A stretch of DNA of 64,000 nucleotides from Girardinichthys multiradiatus (lineage: Eukaryota; Chordata; Actinopteri; Cyprinodontiformes; Goodeidae). The position numbers were made by a program, and so were the translations under genes. This document shows positions 37,501-49,200 of this stretch, one piece after another. How positions within the stretch are numbered: position 1 is the stretch's first letter; every line of letters begins with the position of its first letter. Below the pieces are notes generated by a model. It saw only the letters and a list, made by a program, of their open reading frames with translations, had not been told where the DNA came from and did no database searches. The stretch is from assembly GCF_021462225.1 (NCBI RefSeq), contig NC_061797.1, forward strand, positions 33,506,147-33,570,146, in the 5' to 3' direction.

Positions 37501-40500
37501 TTACAACGTAAAAAGAAAAACAGTGAAGTCTTAGTTTGGTGACATCTACCTCCATATTCAGGGGCAAGAAAGTGCAAGTTTTTCTGCTCCTCATGGAATG
37601 TCTTCACATGGTTGTTAATAGTATCTGGAGCAACTGCAAATGAGAAAAGACTATTTATTTTTGACTTCAGCATCAAAAGGGTAAGAGTAATGTATATAAA
37701 GTAGAAAGAAGAAAGAGTACGCGGTGGGAAAAATAAGTACTGAACTCGTCACTTTTTTCCTCAGTAAATTCACATGTAGAAAGAAATCAAAACAAACGTT
37801 ATATGCAATGAAGTGGAATGAATAAGGGAATAAATATTCAATACATGAAGAATAAAGAAAGCAAAGAAAATAGCTTAAATCTGTGAGTATTTATAGACAT
37901 CAATGCTGTTTCCTATCAGTGCCAATTATTATCTGCTGGTTTGGTCTTAATTGATGGCCTATAAAAACATTTCTCATTAACAAAGTGTTGTCCAAGAAGC
38001 ATCTCATGATGGGTAAGAGCAAACCTTATGGTTGCAAAAAATACTTAAAGGTTTATGTTGTATTTCTAAATTTCAGAATTTTCTAGTGAGCCCAGTTGGG
38101 GTCTTAATCTGGAAGTCTAAAGAACATAAATTCACCTTAAGAAGGCAACAACCTGATGTTCCACACAAGACTTTTGATGGAGGAGTCCAAAGAACATTCA
38201 AAAGACCTAAGCAAAAGTGAAGGGACGCTCACAGAGCGCTTCAGAAAGACTTAGAATTAGCGGCTACAGGTTTTCTATTTAAACTATAAGTATCGCAACC
38301 GCCATGACCTCTACGCCTAATATGCTGCAGAAACTTTGGACAAGTCAATGCTGGGAGAATATAGACTGAACACCAGGAAAAGAAAACACCGAATAAACCT
38401 ATTGTGTCAAAGACTGTGGAGTGTCTAAAAGAGAAATGTCATAGCAGCAGTGTGAAAACACAACACTGGAACGCTCAAATGCTAAATAAGCCACTCGTAA
38501 AATGCACCAGGCTGCTTTGAACAAAAGAGCCCAGTTAACCTCTACTACCAAAGCCATTGGGATGAAACTGTTGTAATTTTATACCTGATCCAATCTTAAT
38601 GAGCCCATTGTGCTGAATAAAGACAGTGTCACAGGTAAGGTTCCCATGAATGATCGGTGGATCACATGAGTGGAAATAACTGCAAAACATGGAGGGAAGA
38701 AAGATAAATTCACCATTAAGCACAAAGTACTCAAAGAGATTGTTTGGACCATTAAACTGGAGGTCAATTCTGCAGAACATCTGACAGAAGAAACTGACCT
38801 TAGCGCAGACAGGATCTGTGAGCACCATCTCTTCCACGCCTGAAGGATAGAGAAGACTGTTATCAGAACATAATGTAGCTGCTTTTCAACAAGGGCTAAT
38901 AAAACAAATGTATAACATGGCTTACACCTCCATATAAAACACAGGCAGCACAACGCAGAATTATTTTTTTCAGACTGACTAAAAAAACAGATATTTTTAC
39001 TGTACCTTTTCATTCATACTTTTGTGGTTCTTCTTTGTCTTCTTCAGAAACTGCTTCAAGCTTCCAGATGACATATATTCAGTGATGAAAATGACCTGTT
39101 AGAGAAACGAGACAGACAGATGTAATCTAAGTGTAAACCTTTAAGTAGTTAAACTATTTATCTAGTTGAAAAAAGCAAGTGTCTTAAATGACACAAGACT
39201 CACCCTTGCTCTATTGTCCTTTCTGTCAGCCCAATACTTGTGAAACTTGACAATATTGGCATGTTCCAAATGAATAAGGTTATCAAATACAGCCTTGACT
39301 TTCTCCTAAATCCATTCCAACAACAGAAATATGTTACAATTTCATAACAGATTAAAGTATAATACTTTCATTTAAACTTGAAATGTAATTCAATTCATAT
39401 GATTAATAGATTGGCACACAACTTTTCCTTTTCTCAGCTGCACCAAGGCAGGCAGGAGAATACGTAGCCCATTATTAGAAAATAACCATGTATAGTACAG
39501 ATCTTCACATTTATTTCATCTTTTTTCTAACAATTATGTGACCATCTTCAGTACACATAGATCAACTTAGCGAGGCCACCTTGAAGTTCTGGGCCTCACC
39601 TCCAGTGGTGTGAAGTTTTTCCTCTCTGAAATCATGACTTCATTCCAAACCACCTCCACTCCCTCCTCTGTGTCCATGGCCAAATATGCAGCATCTATCC
39701 CAGGGACATTACGCTGATTGACCTTTGTTTCAGAGGAGCAGAAACAACCTATTAGATTAGTAATTTCCAATACAGCACAACTGATAATCTGCAGAGGTTC
39801 ACAAAAATGTCACCACTGGGGATCGTTAAGCACTGATTCGCTGGAGGTCTGGCCACCTTTAAGCTCGTCAGGTGATCAGTTAATTACATTTAATGGAGAT
39901 GCAAGTCATTTTAGTTTAACTCAAAATATTATTCAAACGTTTCCTGAAGTTTTTTACATCATATTTACACATGTAACAAATACACGTTAGAGCAATAGGT
40001 TGAAATTACAGCATATATCAGAGCTTCAAGGAAGTAAAACACGAACATGTCAGAAATATCCAATATCAGAGACATTGAAAACAGGGCTGCTGTCTGGAAC
40101 CAGACGACTATAAACAGATCTGACCCTAATCAGTAAACAATCAGTCGCAACGTTTTTCAGTTTTCCATGTGAAACTTGGTACTTAGTTACAAAGACTAGC
40201 TTAGTTAATCTCAGCATCACTGAGTTGTTCAAAACTACGTCAGAGAAATCAGGGAGCTGCAAGAAGCTTTGAGAAAAGAAACTATTTTTACAGATATAAA
40301 AGAGGGGTGGCAGACACATCAGCTGATAACAGGAAGCCAAATATATAACGGCAAAGTTATTTTCAATTCAAGATTAGTTGGCTGCTATAAAAACATACAG
40401 TAAAACGTTAAAAGAAAAGAAAGGTTGCAGAGATTTAAGCTAGCAACAGGATTTAAACACACATTGTCACACACAGCAAATATTTTAAGGTGTCAGCATA

Positions 40501-41326
40501 TTCTCTCTCATTGGCATAGATGTCACTCCAACTCTTTCTGTCATGAGACATGCTGGGTCGCTACATGGTGGCAGGCTAAATAAGGGCTGGCATTTTCCAC
40601 AAGGAACAATCACACAGACTGATGTTTACAGTTAGTAATGATTACACTATATCACTGATATAAGACGCTATTGACAATAAATAAATGTAAAAAAGGCTCT
40701 ATTACAGTTACAATAAATCAATTAACGATTTAAATTCTTATTTAGATGTTGCATATTACATAATTAGGTTTCCAGATAAAAAGTCAGTAATCTGTTTTAT
40801 GAAGAAGGGAAACACTGTGTTTGGAGATTTTCAGTGATGCAGAGATTTAGCTTTGTAACTTCTGGCCGTTTTTGACAAATGCAGTTTTATTATTTTACTA
40901 CAGACATTGTGTAAGACAATCAGATGAAATCAGTATCCGCAGATCATAACTTTATAAAAACTGGTGATCATAAATTGCCTATAATAATAAAAGAGTTTTA
41001 CCTAAACACACATTTTAGTGTGGCTGAAAGTTAAAACTCCTTTTAAATGGACGTGTGAGTAGTGAAGGAGGACGTGTGCTGCAGATGATCACCTCTTCTC
41101 GACGTTTCTGCCAGCGACCACAAGGACTCTCCTCCAGGATCTCAGACTCATCTTCGCTCTCCTCCTCATCCTCGGTCGCTGAGGTGGCAATGGGCTTTGG
41201 TGAAACCACGGAAGATGTTGTAGATGTCCCGCCATGTGCCTGCGTGGTACTCGGGGAAGGATTTTCTGCTGTAAACTCTGCCTTTGCATCTGTACCGGGA
41301 GCCGGTTTCTCCTCTGCCCCGGACAT
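31592..41326 (-). CDS. nrbp1: Nuclear receptor binding protein 1 (pseudokinase), 17 coding exons
   Basis: NRBP1 is a cytoplasmic pseudokinase adaptor linked to ubiquitin-ligase complexes and trafficking. Coding exons, 5' to 3': 41093-41326, 39600-39722, 39204-39305, 39006-39095, 38799-38839, 38585-38679, 37550-37633, 37314-37372, 37145-37243, 36873-37005, 36411-36501, 36004-36054, 35443-35578, 35252-35305, 35051-35114, 32455-32510, 31592-31651. Total 1572 nt, 523 residues (human 535). An acidic Ser/Glu-rich N-terminus leads into [13 protein letters not shown] (67-78). The kinase-like domain has VEVVWNEV (100-107) without the usual ATP-binding lysine, IHGNL (H208-G209-N210) in place of HRD, and KIGS (225-228) in place of DFG, all normal for [16 protein letters not shown] favours NRBP1 over NRBP2. 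The tail ends EETFTQALH, shorter than and unlike human. Introns hold Tc1, LINE and SINE remnants. Confidence 0.95.
33480..34515 (+). mobile_element. Degraded LINE with TTCTA-type tail in nrbp1 intron
   Basis: Disconnected scraps of a non-LTR retrotransposon, in order. [19 protein letters not shown] (33530-33766 frame) resembles the endonuclease GDFN region. [10 protein letters not shown] and NAREAWQ resemble the linker before the reverse transcriptase, followed by [27 protein letters not shown] resembles the C-terminal tail. The 3' end reads TTGACAAAGTTTTATTCTAT, as in fish LINEs that end in (TTCTA)n. The reverse-transcriptase core is deleted and several frames are used. Clade likely CR1/L2-like; not certain. 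The element lies between the last two groups of nrbp1 exons, opposite in strand to the gene. Confidence 0.65.
34520..34720 (+). repeat. Tc1-like terminal fragment
   Basis: GAAATCTGAAAAGTGTGGCG followed by TGCATATGTATTTAGTCCCC and TAGAACCACCTTTTGCTGCA is the left-end style of a fish Tc1 family. The first motif recurs at 44069 in kctd3 intron 2. No coding remnant. Confidence 0.6.
35795..35905 (-). repeat. Partial tRNA-derived SINE
   Basis: GACAGGAAATGGACAGAGAG, GAAGGGGGAAAGACATACAG and CAAAG match the tail half of the SINE at 57150-58950 (there GACAGTAAATAGGGGGAGAG, AAGGGGGAAGACATTCAG). It is preceded by TTGCACTAGTGGCC, again parallel to the other copy. The tRNA-like head is missing or unrecognisable. 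Lies in nrbp1 intron 12. Confidence 0.65.
37722..38520 (+). mobile_element. Tc1-like transposon remnant, 5' half, in nrbp1 intron 6
   Basis: Starts with GGTGGGAAAAATAAGTACTG, a terminal sequence typical of one fish Tc1 family. It goes on with GATGGCCTATAAAAACATTT, CAAGAAGCATCTCATGATGG (which normally precedes the transposase start) and GTCTTAATCTGGAAGTCTAAAG (helix-turn-helix region). Then come GCTTCAGAAAGACTTAGAATTAGC and CGCAACCGCCATGACCTCTA. The catalytic half and the right end are absent. The open frame at 38032-38220 is a scrap of the transposase. Confidence 0.8.
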
Positions 41327-41899
41327 GACAACAACACTTACTCTAACGTGGCTTCGCTAGATTCCCCGAGTCTGGCCGGAAACAAGTGATGGAGCACCTC
41401 TGTCTTCTGTTCTCCTCTCGGTTTATGAGCTAATCATAAATCCAGTTTCTTTTAAAAGGAGTGAACATCAATGAGACGCTCAGGGATCAAAAGCTGTTAA
41501 CGACACACAATAAAGACGGACAGTTAGAATGTGACCTCGTCTATCCAAGGTGATAAGTTTAAAAGGTCCCATCACTTTTAAAACTATTTTAACAAAGTTA
41601 TATAGAACTAAAGACGTTTCTGCGTGTTTATTACTAATCTTGATTCATGAAAAGAACCATCAAATTTCTTAGCATACCTGTATGACACTGTTAGCTAAAA
41701 GTTCAGCCACCCACCACTTTGCTAACTTTCCCGTAGCTATTAAGCTAGAGAAAGACAAATGAACTCCTTGGTTTCGACTGTAATTCGCATAAAAGTAATA
41801 TATTAAAAACTTACGGAAGAAAAACGAAACCCGCAACAACTACAAACATGTTCTAGTTTCATGTTGACGAAAGCAGTAAAAAAACAGGAGGTCTGGAAG

Positions 41900-42020
41900 A
41901 AAAAATGCTACTTCGTCATAAAAATGTAGCATCTCAAGTCCCTCTCTGTGAGCCGGAGTGGGCGGGGCGGGGCGGGGCGGGACGTCAGGAGCGTCATTCT
42001 GCGCACAGAATGCGCAGCTT
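41900..42020 (-). promoter_or_regulatory. nrbp1: CpG-rich nrbp1 promoter with GC boxes and NRF-1-like palindrome
   Basis: Three to four overlapping GC boxes (GGGCGGGGCGG repeats, 41959-41980; Sp/KLF type) are followed by GACGTCAGG (CRE-like, 41981-41989). A perfect 7-bp inverted repeat CTGCGCA-CAGAA-TGCGCAG follows at 41999-42017, close to the NRF-1 type GCGCA motif. The block lies about 0.6-0.7 kb upstream of the nrbp1 start codon and 1.2-1.3 kb upstream of the kctd3 start codon, between two divergently transcribed genes. It may serve nrbp1 alone or both. The motifs are seen; factor binding is inference. Confidence 0.6.
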
Positions 42021-42402
42021 GCAGCTAGAGGACATCACGTACCAAACTGCGGAACAAATCACAGCTTTGTTTATCCGCACTCAGCGCGGCGGAGCCACTT
42101 GGAAAATCAGTCATATTGTGTTGCTTTAAATGGTCCACGTCTAATGAGAGTCTAAACAAGACAGTAACAGACATGGTTGGTCATTATAGGGCTTTTAGGT
42201 ATTTATTACAATATGCGCGGGATTACAAAGCATAACTGAACAGGATTATTTAATAGTATGGAAGGGTAGAAGACAGGCGGAAAAAATGCAGTCTGTTGCC
42301 TTGACATTTTGCACTTCAGGTACGTTAGTGCGAGAGCAAGATATGTAAATTATTGCAACTTTTCAGCAAAAACAAACAAAAAACACAAGGGACGACGCAG
42401 GG

Positions 42403-42422
42403 ATATATATATATATATATAT
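42403..42422. repeat. (AT)n microsatellite
   Basis: Ten AT units in the nrbp1-kctd3 intergenic region. Confidence 0.9.
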
Positions 42423-42518
42423 TATTTGTATTTCTTACTTCAGATACTGTGGTAAACAAAATATTAACAAGATGACAAAGGCTGGCAAATTGAAAAGAAA
42501 GTAACAAAAAAACATTAC

Positions 42519-42535
42519 AGTAGTAGTAGTAGTAG
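42519..42535. repeat. (AGT)n microsatellite
   Basis: About five and a half AGT units. Confidence 0.85.
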
Positions 42536-43253
42536 AACAATTATAGAAAAGGAGCAATATATGTATTTGATAGGATAGGCGGGTAGGCTTGTTTTTACAC
42601 GTGTAGGAAGAAGTTAAAAAGGATATTTTTTGCACCAAAGATTTTACGCGTGTCTTTAAATAAGGATTGATCACCCCACATTATTTGGTTTTCTAGATCC
42701 CTTCGCTTTATCTGACATTGTTTAATCGCTCATATATATTTTTTTGTACCTGTAGTTACCCTTCGGTGTAACATTCGGACTCACTACAATAAATACACAA
42801 TTTTATGGAAAGGAGGTTTGCTGTCAATCAACGTACCACCATGGTAAGTGTTTCAACGAAAGAACAAGCTATCGGAGGGGAACTATCTTGCCTCATTGCA
42901 GACGCGCATCCCAGCTGTTTCACGTTGCCAAAATTCTGCGCAAGCTGCTATCCCACGATCTCCACACAGGGCAAGCTTGCTGGATAATAGGGGGGATCCT
43001 CAAGTGGCTGTTTTTGACATAAAGCACCCCCGACATCTGCGTCCACAATGCAGAGGCTTTCCGATGCGGCTACCGTAGTTTGGATAGGCTGTGTGTAGTG
43101 GATATTTTGTGGATGGTGGCCCCGAGGAGAAGCTGTGAGGCTGGGGAGTCGGGGGCATCAGCCGGGCCGATAGAGGAGCGTTAGCAAGCTAGCATTTGTG
43201 GGTCAACTCAGTGGCATTTTCGTGAAAACACTACCTGGTTTGGCTCAGTCATC

Positions 43254-46200
43254 ATGGCCACGAACGGTAACAGTTCATCGCCTGGGATGGGAGAGATCAT
43301 CCAGTTAAATGTCGGGGGGACAAGGTAAGCGAGATCCACTTGACACCGACAGATGATTGCCATCATTTCATAAACATTATCTCTAGCGATTACACTCATA
43401 CTATAAGACCTTCATACCGTTGTTGGTATTTATGTAATAGAAGCAGATCACGCGTCTAAGTCGTCCTGCTACACTTATGAATAATTTACATTGTACACAA
43501 TGTACAATTTCTTTCAAATGCAATCCAATATTTTCCTGTAAACACATTACTAGTGTTGTAACTACCAACTTTGGATGTCTAATTAAATTGATGCCCACAG
43601 CCATCAGCATCTACAACAGCTCTTTGAGGAAACCTTCATAATTTGAGCTATAACAACATTTAATTTCCCTTTGGGATTAATAAAGTATTATTGAATTGAA
43701 TTGAAATAAAATATTCACTCAGGTTTCAAACTGTGATCATGCGTGCAAGGTGATTAGAACATATTCATTATGTTCTGACTTCTATCTTTTACAAGGTTCA
43801 GCACATCCAGACAAACTCTGATGTGGATCCCAGACTCTTTCTTCTCAAGGTTAGTTCAATGGTTGGAGCTCTTTTGTTTATATATATATATATATATATA
43901 TATACAGTGCCTTACAAAGTATTCATACCTCTTGAACATTTTAAACTTTATTACCTTATAACCACAAAACTACTTGTATTTTATTGTGAGTTTTATGTCA
44001 TAAACTAATAGAAAGTTAAACGAAAAGGAACAAGATACACAGATTTTAGAACTTTGTGCAAAAAGGAATCTGAAAAGTGTGGCATGCATATGCGCTGAGC
44101 TCCGATAGGGTATTTCTAGCACATCAATATGTTTTAACTATACCTCTGTAGTTCTGGCTGTATGTTTAGTGTTGTATTCCTGCTGGAAAGTGAACCTCTG
44201 ACCCAATCTCAAGTGATGTGTAGTGTTAGTTTTCCACCACTCAGTTTTACATTTAGGCCGGGTCTGAATACAAAGCCCCAGCACATAAAAAAAAAACAAC
44301 ATCTATTATTTCATTGCTATTTTACAGCTATGCACTACTTTAGTCTACAAAACGGAGGTTTTTAACCTCCGTTGAAGAAATGCTGTTTCTGTGTGAGTGT
44401 GTTGTTTCATGTCTGCTGAGGTGTTTAATTGTGGTTTTAAGTCTAGATGGAGGCAACAGTTGAAGAGAGGCAGCAGATTGGAGCTGGTATAAAATTAACC
44501 CTACAACAGCTGAGCAGTGCTATAAAAGCCTGTCAGGATGAATGCTAAAACACCTGTCTGACCTGTCAGTCAGTCTCTGTTCCCATCTGTCTTTAGTTCA
44601 GTTACTGTAGTGTTTTTTATACAAGTTAATACTAAACATGCTGTAAGGATAATAATCAGAGTTATGGCATTAGCATTGTTTTTCCTGGTGTAGTAAAAAA
44701 CCGATGGCTGTCTCTGTGTGTTTTTTTAGTTTACTGAGTGGGAGGATATCCACTCTGCGGGATGAAACTGGAGCTGTAAGTAGTCTGCTGTTTTTAGTCT
44801 GCTGGATTCTGCAAAGTGCAGCTTGCGAGTTAACACTAACATCCTGTCTCTGAACTCCTGGATTTCACTTTCAGATATTTATTGACAGAGACCCCACAGC
44901 ATTTGCACCTATTCTCAACTTTCTCCGAACCAAAGAACTGGACTTGCGGTAGGAGTTTGAAACCAGTTTTGTTAAGCATGCTTGACTGCTGCATTTTAAG
45001 ATGGGCATTGTGTATTTTTGTGATATGAGCTGCACAAAAAGCACTTTCTGCGTCCTTTTTTCCTTTACAGAGGTGTCAACATCAGTGTGCTGCGACACGA
45101 AGCGGAGTTCTATGGAATCACTCCTTTAGGTGTGTAGAAACAGATTAAGAAGGAAAACTCGGAAAGCAACAATTAGGTTTACTAATGTATAGACAGTTCC
45201 TTGCAGAAGTATTCATACCACTTGAGGATTTTAACATGAAAATAAGCATATTTTTTTGAAATTTGATGTGATAGACCAACAGAAAGTGGTGCATTACTGT
45301 GAAGTGGAAGGAAAATGCTTGTTTTATTGCTAATTAAAATCTGAATTGAAATTTACCCCCCTTTACTCTGACACCCCTGTTCAAAATCCAGTCCAACCAA
45401 TTGCCCTTAGAAGTCACCTAATTAGTACAGTCCAGCTGTGTGCAATATTGTCTCAGCGTAATGAAGCTGTTATGTGAAGGCCTCAGACGTTTGTTAGAGG
45501 ACATTGAAGAACAAATAGCATCTTAGAGACACAGCAGTTAGGTCAGGGATGAAGTTGTGGAAACCTCTGAAGCAGGGTTAGGCTGTAAAACAATAACATT
45601 AGCTTTGAACATCTCGCAGAGCACTCTTCAGTCCATTATCTCCAAATGAAAAGAGTATGGCACAACTGCAAACCTACCAAGAAATGGCCTTCCACATTAA
45701 CTGACAGACTGTACTGGTACTCCAGTCAAATGAGCCTAAAATAGAACTTTTGTGTGTGGCAGAAAACTACCACCACAGACTTTACTAACAACAACCCATC
45801 TCCACAGTGAAACAAGGTGGTGGCAGGATCATGCTGTGGAGATGGGAAAAAAAATCCCAATATAATACATGGACCTTTTGGGTTTAAAGTGACAAAATGA
45901 AAAACAGCTCAAAGGATATGAATATTAGGCAAGACACTGTATAATATATGCTATATTTACAAATATATATGTTTTATTTTCCTTTGATACATTTGAACTA
46001 CAACAGGACAGAATGGAGATTTCAAGTAAATCATGTCTTACTGTGTCATGGCTTTAACCAAGGTCAGACCCATAACAGTGTTACTTCCCTAAATATGGTG
46101 ATTTACATCATGTTTCAGTGTTTGGAACTTCCCCACAGCAACACAGCAAAGTTACCTTTTTAAAAATCAATCAGACTCTTGAAATCATATTAAACAGAGA

Positions 46201-49200
46201 AAAAAAAACAACGAGCTCATTTAGGTGTGGTCGAGCCTTCATAATTTCAGTAAAGAAAAAATCTAAAAGTTCAGGGTATGCAGCTAAAGTAAAAAAAAAT
46301 GTCAACTTCTTTCTAAACTAACAGAAATAAAAATAGACAAGTTCTAACTTGATGAAAAAGCTGAAATGATTATGTTCATGAGTGTTTATGTGTATTTGTG
46401 TGTAAACCTGTGCAGTGAGACGCCTGCTGCTATGCGAGGAACTGGACCGCTCATCATGTGGTAGTGTTCTCTTCCATGGTTACCTGCCTCCCCCAGGTAA
46501 AAACATGAAACTCACACTGAACACTTAATGTACTGAAAATAGAGGTAGGGTACCTTGCAAAAGTATTCACCCCCCTTGGCTTTTTACCTATTTTGTTACA
46601 TTCATACATGAAATTTAAATGTTTTTAAATCTTATTTGATGTGATTGATCTGCACAAAATAGTTTAACTTGGTGAATTGAAATGGGGGGAAAAAAAACCC
46701 ATATAAAATAAAGAAAAAAGAACATGAGAAGTGGCATGTGCACATGTATCCACCCCCTTTGCTGTGAACCCACCAAGGAGGTCTGATGCAGCCAGTTACC
46801 TTCAAAAGTCACATAATTAGTGAAATGAAGTCCATCTGTATGCAATCTGTCCCATGATCTGTCAGTATAAACACACCTTGTCTGACAGGTTCCAGAGGTT
46901 GCAACATGTTGTTAAAAATGAGAAGTTTGCCAAAAGGCATGTTGGTGACTCCAACTGTACAGAGGAAGGTGCTCTGGTCAGATGAGACTAAAACTGAACT
47001 TTTTCGCCACCAGTGAAAACACTGTGTTTAGATCAAACCCAACACATCCCCGAGAACACCATCTCCACAGTGAAACAAGGTGGTGGCAGCATCATGCTGT
47101 GGGGATGTTTTTCAGCAAGAGGGACTGGGAAACTTGACCAAGGAAAGGAAAGATGGATGGTGCCAAATACAAGGATATTCTTCAGTGAAACCTGTGTTAG
47201 TTTGCCTGCAATTTGAGACTGGGATGGAGGTTCACCTTCCAGCAGGACAATGACCTGAAGCATACTGCTAAAGCAACACTTCAATGTGTTGGAATGGCCT
47301 AGTCAACCTGTGGTTAGACTGGAAGTCCGCTTTTCACAAGTCAAAACCATCCAACATGAAGGATCTGGAGCAGTGAATGGGTCTTGATGAATGGGCAAAA
47401 TATGGCAATCTCATAGAGACTTATCCAAAGCCACTTGCAGCCGTAATTGCTGCAAAAGGAGGTTCTACATAACATTGACTTTAGAGGGGGGGCAATAGTA
47501 GGCCCACCCCCTCTAAGTTGAAGTTTTCTATAATTTTGTCCTAGTTGTTGTTTGATTCACCACAAAAACGAGCAGAGCAGGAGTTTGGTCCGCATTGCCG
47601 GCACTAAGTCGGACCTGTTCCCGGTGCATGTTGGACTCCGGCAGGGCTGCCCTTTGTCACTGGGCCTGTTCATAACTTTTATGGACAGGATTTCTAGACG
47701 CAGCCAAGGGCCGGAGGGGGTCTGGTTTGGGGACCAGTGGATTTCGTCTCTTCTTTTTGCAGATGATGTGGTCCTGCTGGCCCCCTCTAGCCAAGACCTA
47801 CAGCATGCGCTGGGGCGGTTCACAGCCGAGTGTGAAGCGGCTGGGATGAAGATCAGCTCCTCCAAGTCCGAGGCCATGGTTCTCGACCGGAAAACGGTGG
47901 CTTGTCCTCTTCAGGTTGGAGGGGACTTCCTGCCTCAAGTGGAGGAGTTCAAGTATCTCGGGGTCTTGTTCACAAGTGAGGGAAGAATGGAGCGGGAGAT
48001 CGACAGACGGATCTCTCAATTTACTGGTCGGTCTACGTTCCTTCTCTCACCTATGGCCATGAACTTTGGGTCATGACCAAAAGAACGAGATCCCGGATAC
48101 AAGCGGCTGAAATGAGCTTCCTCCGTAGGGTGGCCGGGCACTCCCTTAGAGATAGGGCGAGGAGCTCGGCCATCCGGGAGGAGCTCAGAGTAGAGCCGCT
48201 GCTCCTCCACATCAAGAGGAGCCAGTTGAGGTGGCTCGGGCATCTATACCGGATGCCTCCTGGACGCCTTCCTCGGGAGGTGTTCCAGGCACGTCCCACC
48301 GGGAGGAGGCCCAGGGGACGGCCCAGGACACGCTGGAGGGACTATGTCTCTCAGCTGGCCTGGGAACACCTTGGGCTCCCCCCGGAGGAGCTGGAGGAGG
48401 TGTTTGGAGAGAGGGACGTCTGGGCGTCTCTGCTGAGTCTGCTGCCCCCGCGACCCGGTCCCGGATAAGCGGAAGTCAACGAGTACGAGTACTTCAAAGT
48501 TGTAAGCATGTTCTGTTAAAGAAATGAAACTCTCAAACAATCCATTTTAAATCCAGGTTGTGAGGCAACAAAACTTGAAACATGCCAAAGGGGGGTAGTC
48601 ACAGTAATATAGGTTGCACCGCAGAAATAGTCTAGAATCCAACTTGCTATAATATGATAGAATAGTCTAAGAGTAAAGTAAGTGGATTTTTAAAATTATT
48701 TTTGAACAGCTGTCCCTACTCGAAATTCATCTTGTGATGAGCGACCGGGTCCCAGTGGAGCGGAGGGCTTCGCCCGTGTTGTTCCCCTTCCTCATCCTCC
48801 TTTGCCTGGAACAGATGACTCAGAGAAACTGGGTAAGAGTGAGAGAATACATTTCAACTTTGGTTTTAGCCTAAAACATCAGAAGCAAATATGATGCCTT
48901 TTATTTTAACATGTCAACTAGAGGTCTCCAATGATGCAAAACTGGCTTTGTGTCTGCCCTTTAAAAGCTTTATCTAAAATGCATGTTTGGCTTTTCAGTT
49001 TGTCCATGTGTGTGTGCTAAATACATGCATAATAGAGTACATGTATGTATTTGTTTGTGCTTTCTTGTGAAAATGCATTAGTGCTGCTGCTAATGTGACC
49101 TGAAATCGTTTTAGTGCTCAGACAGCATTGACTGAAGTAGCCTAGTTTCATATTGACCGGATCTCTGCTGACTATATGGGAATAGTGAGCTTCAGTAAAG

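Larger units (their letters stand above)
42021..43253 (+). promoter_or_regulatory. kctd3: kctd3 upstream region and 5' UTR
   Basis: The left part is AT-rich with TA and AGT microsatellites. GC content rises from about 42900, and the last 150 bp before the kctd3 ATG (GAGGCTGGGGAGTCGGGGGC, CCGGGCCGATAGAGGAGCG) look like a GC-rich leader. No TATA box is obvious. The transcription start is probably within 43000-43200; this is inferred from composition only. Short open frames here are not supported. Confidence 0.5.
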
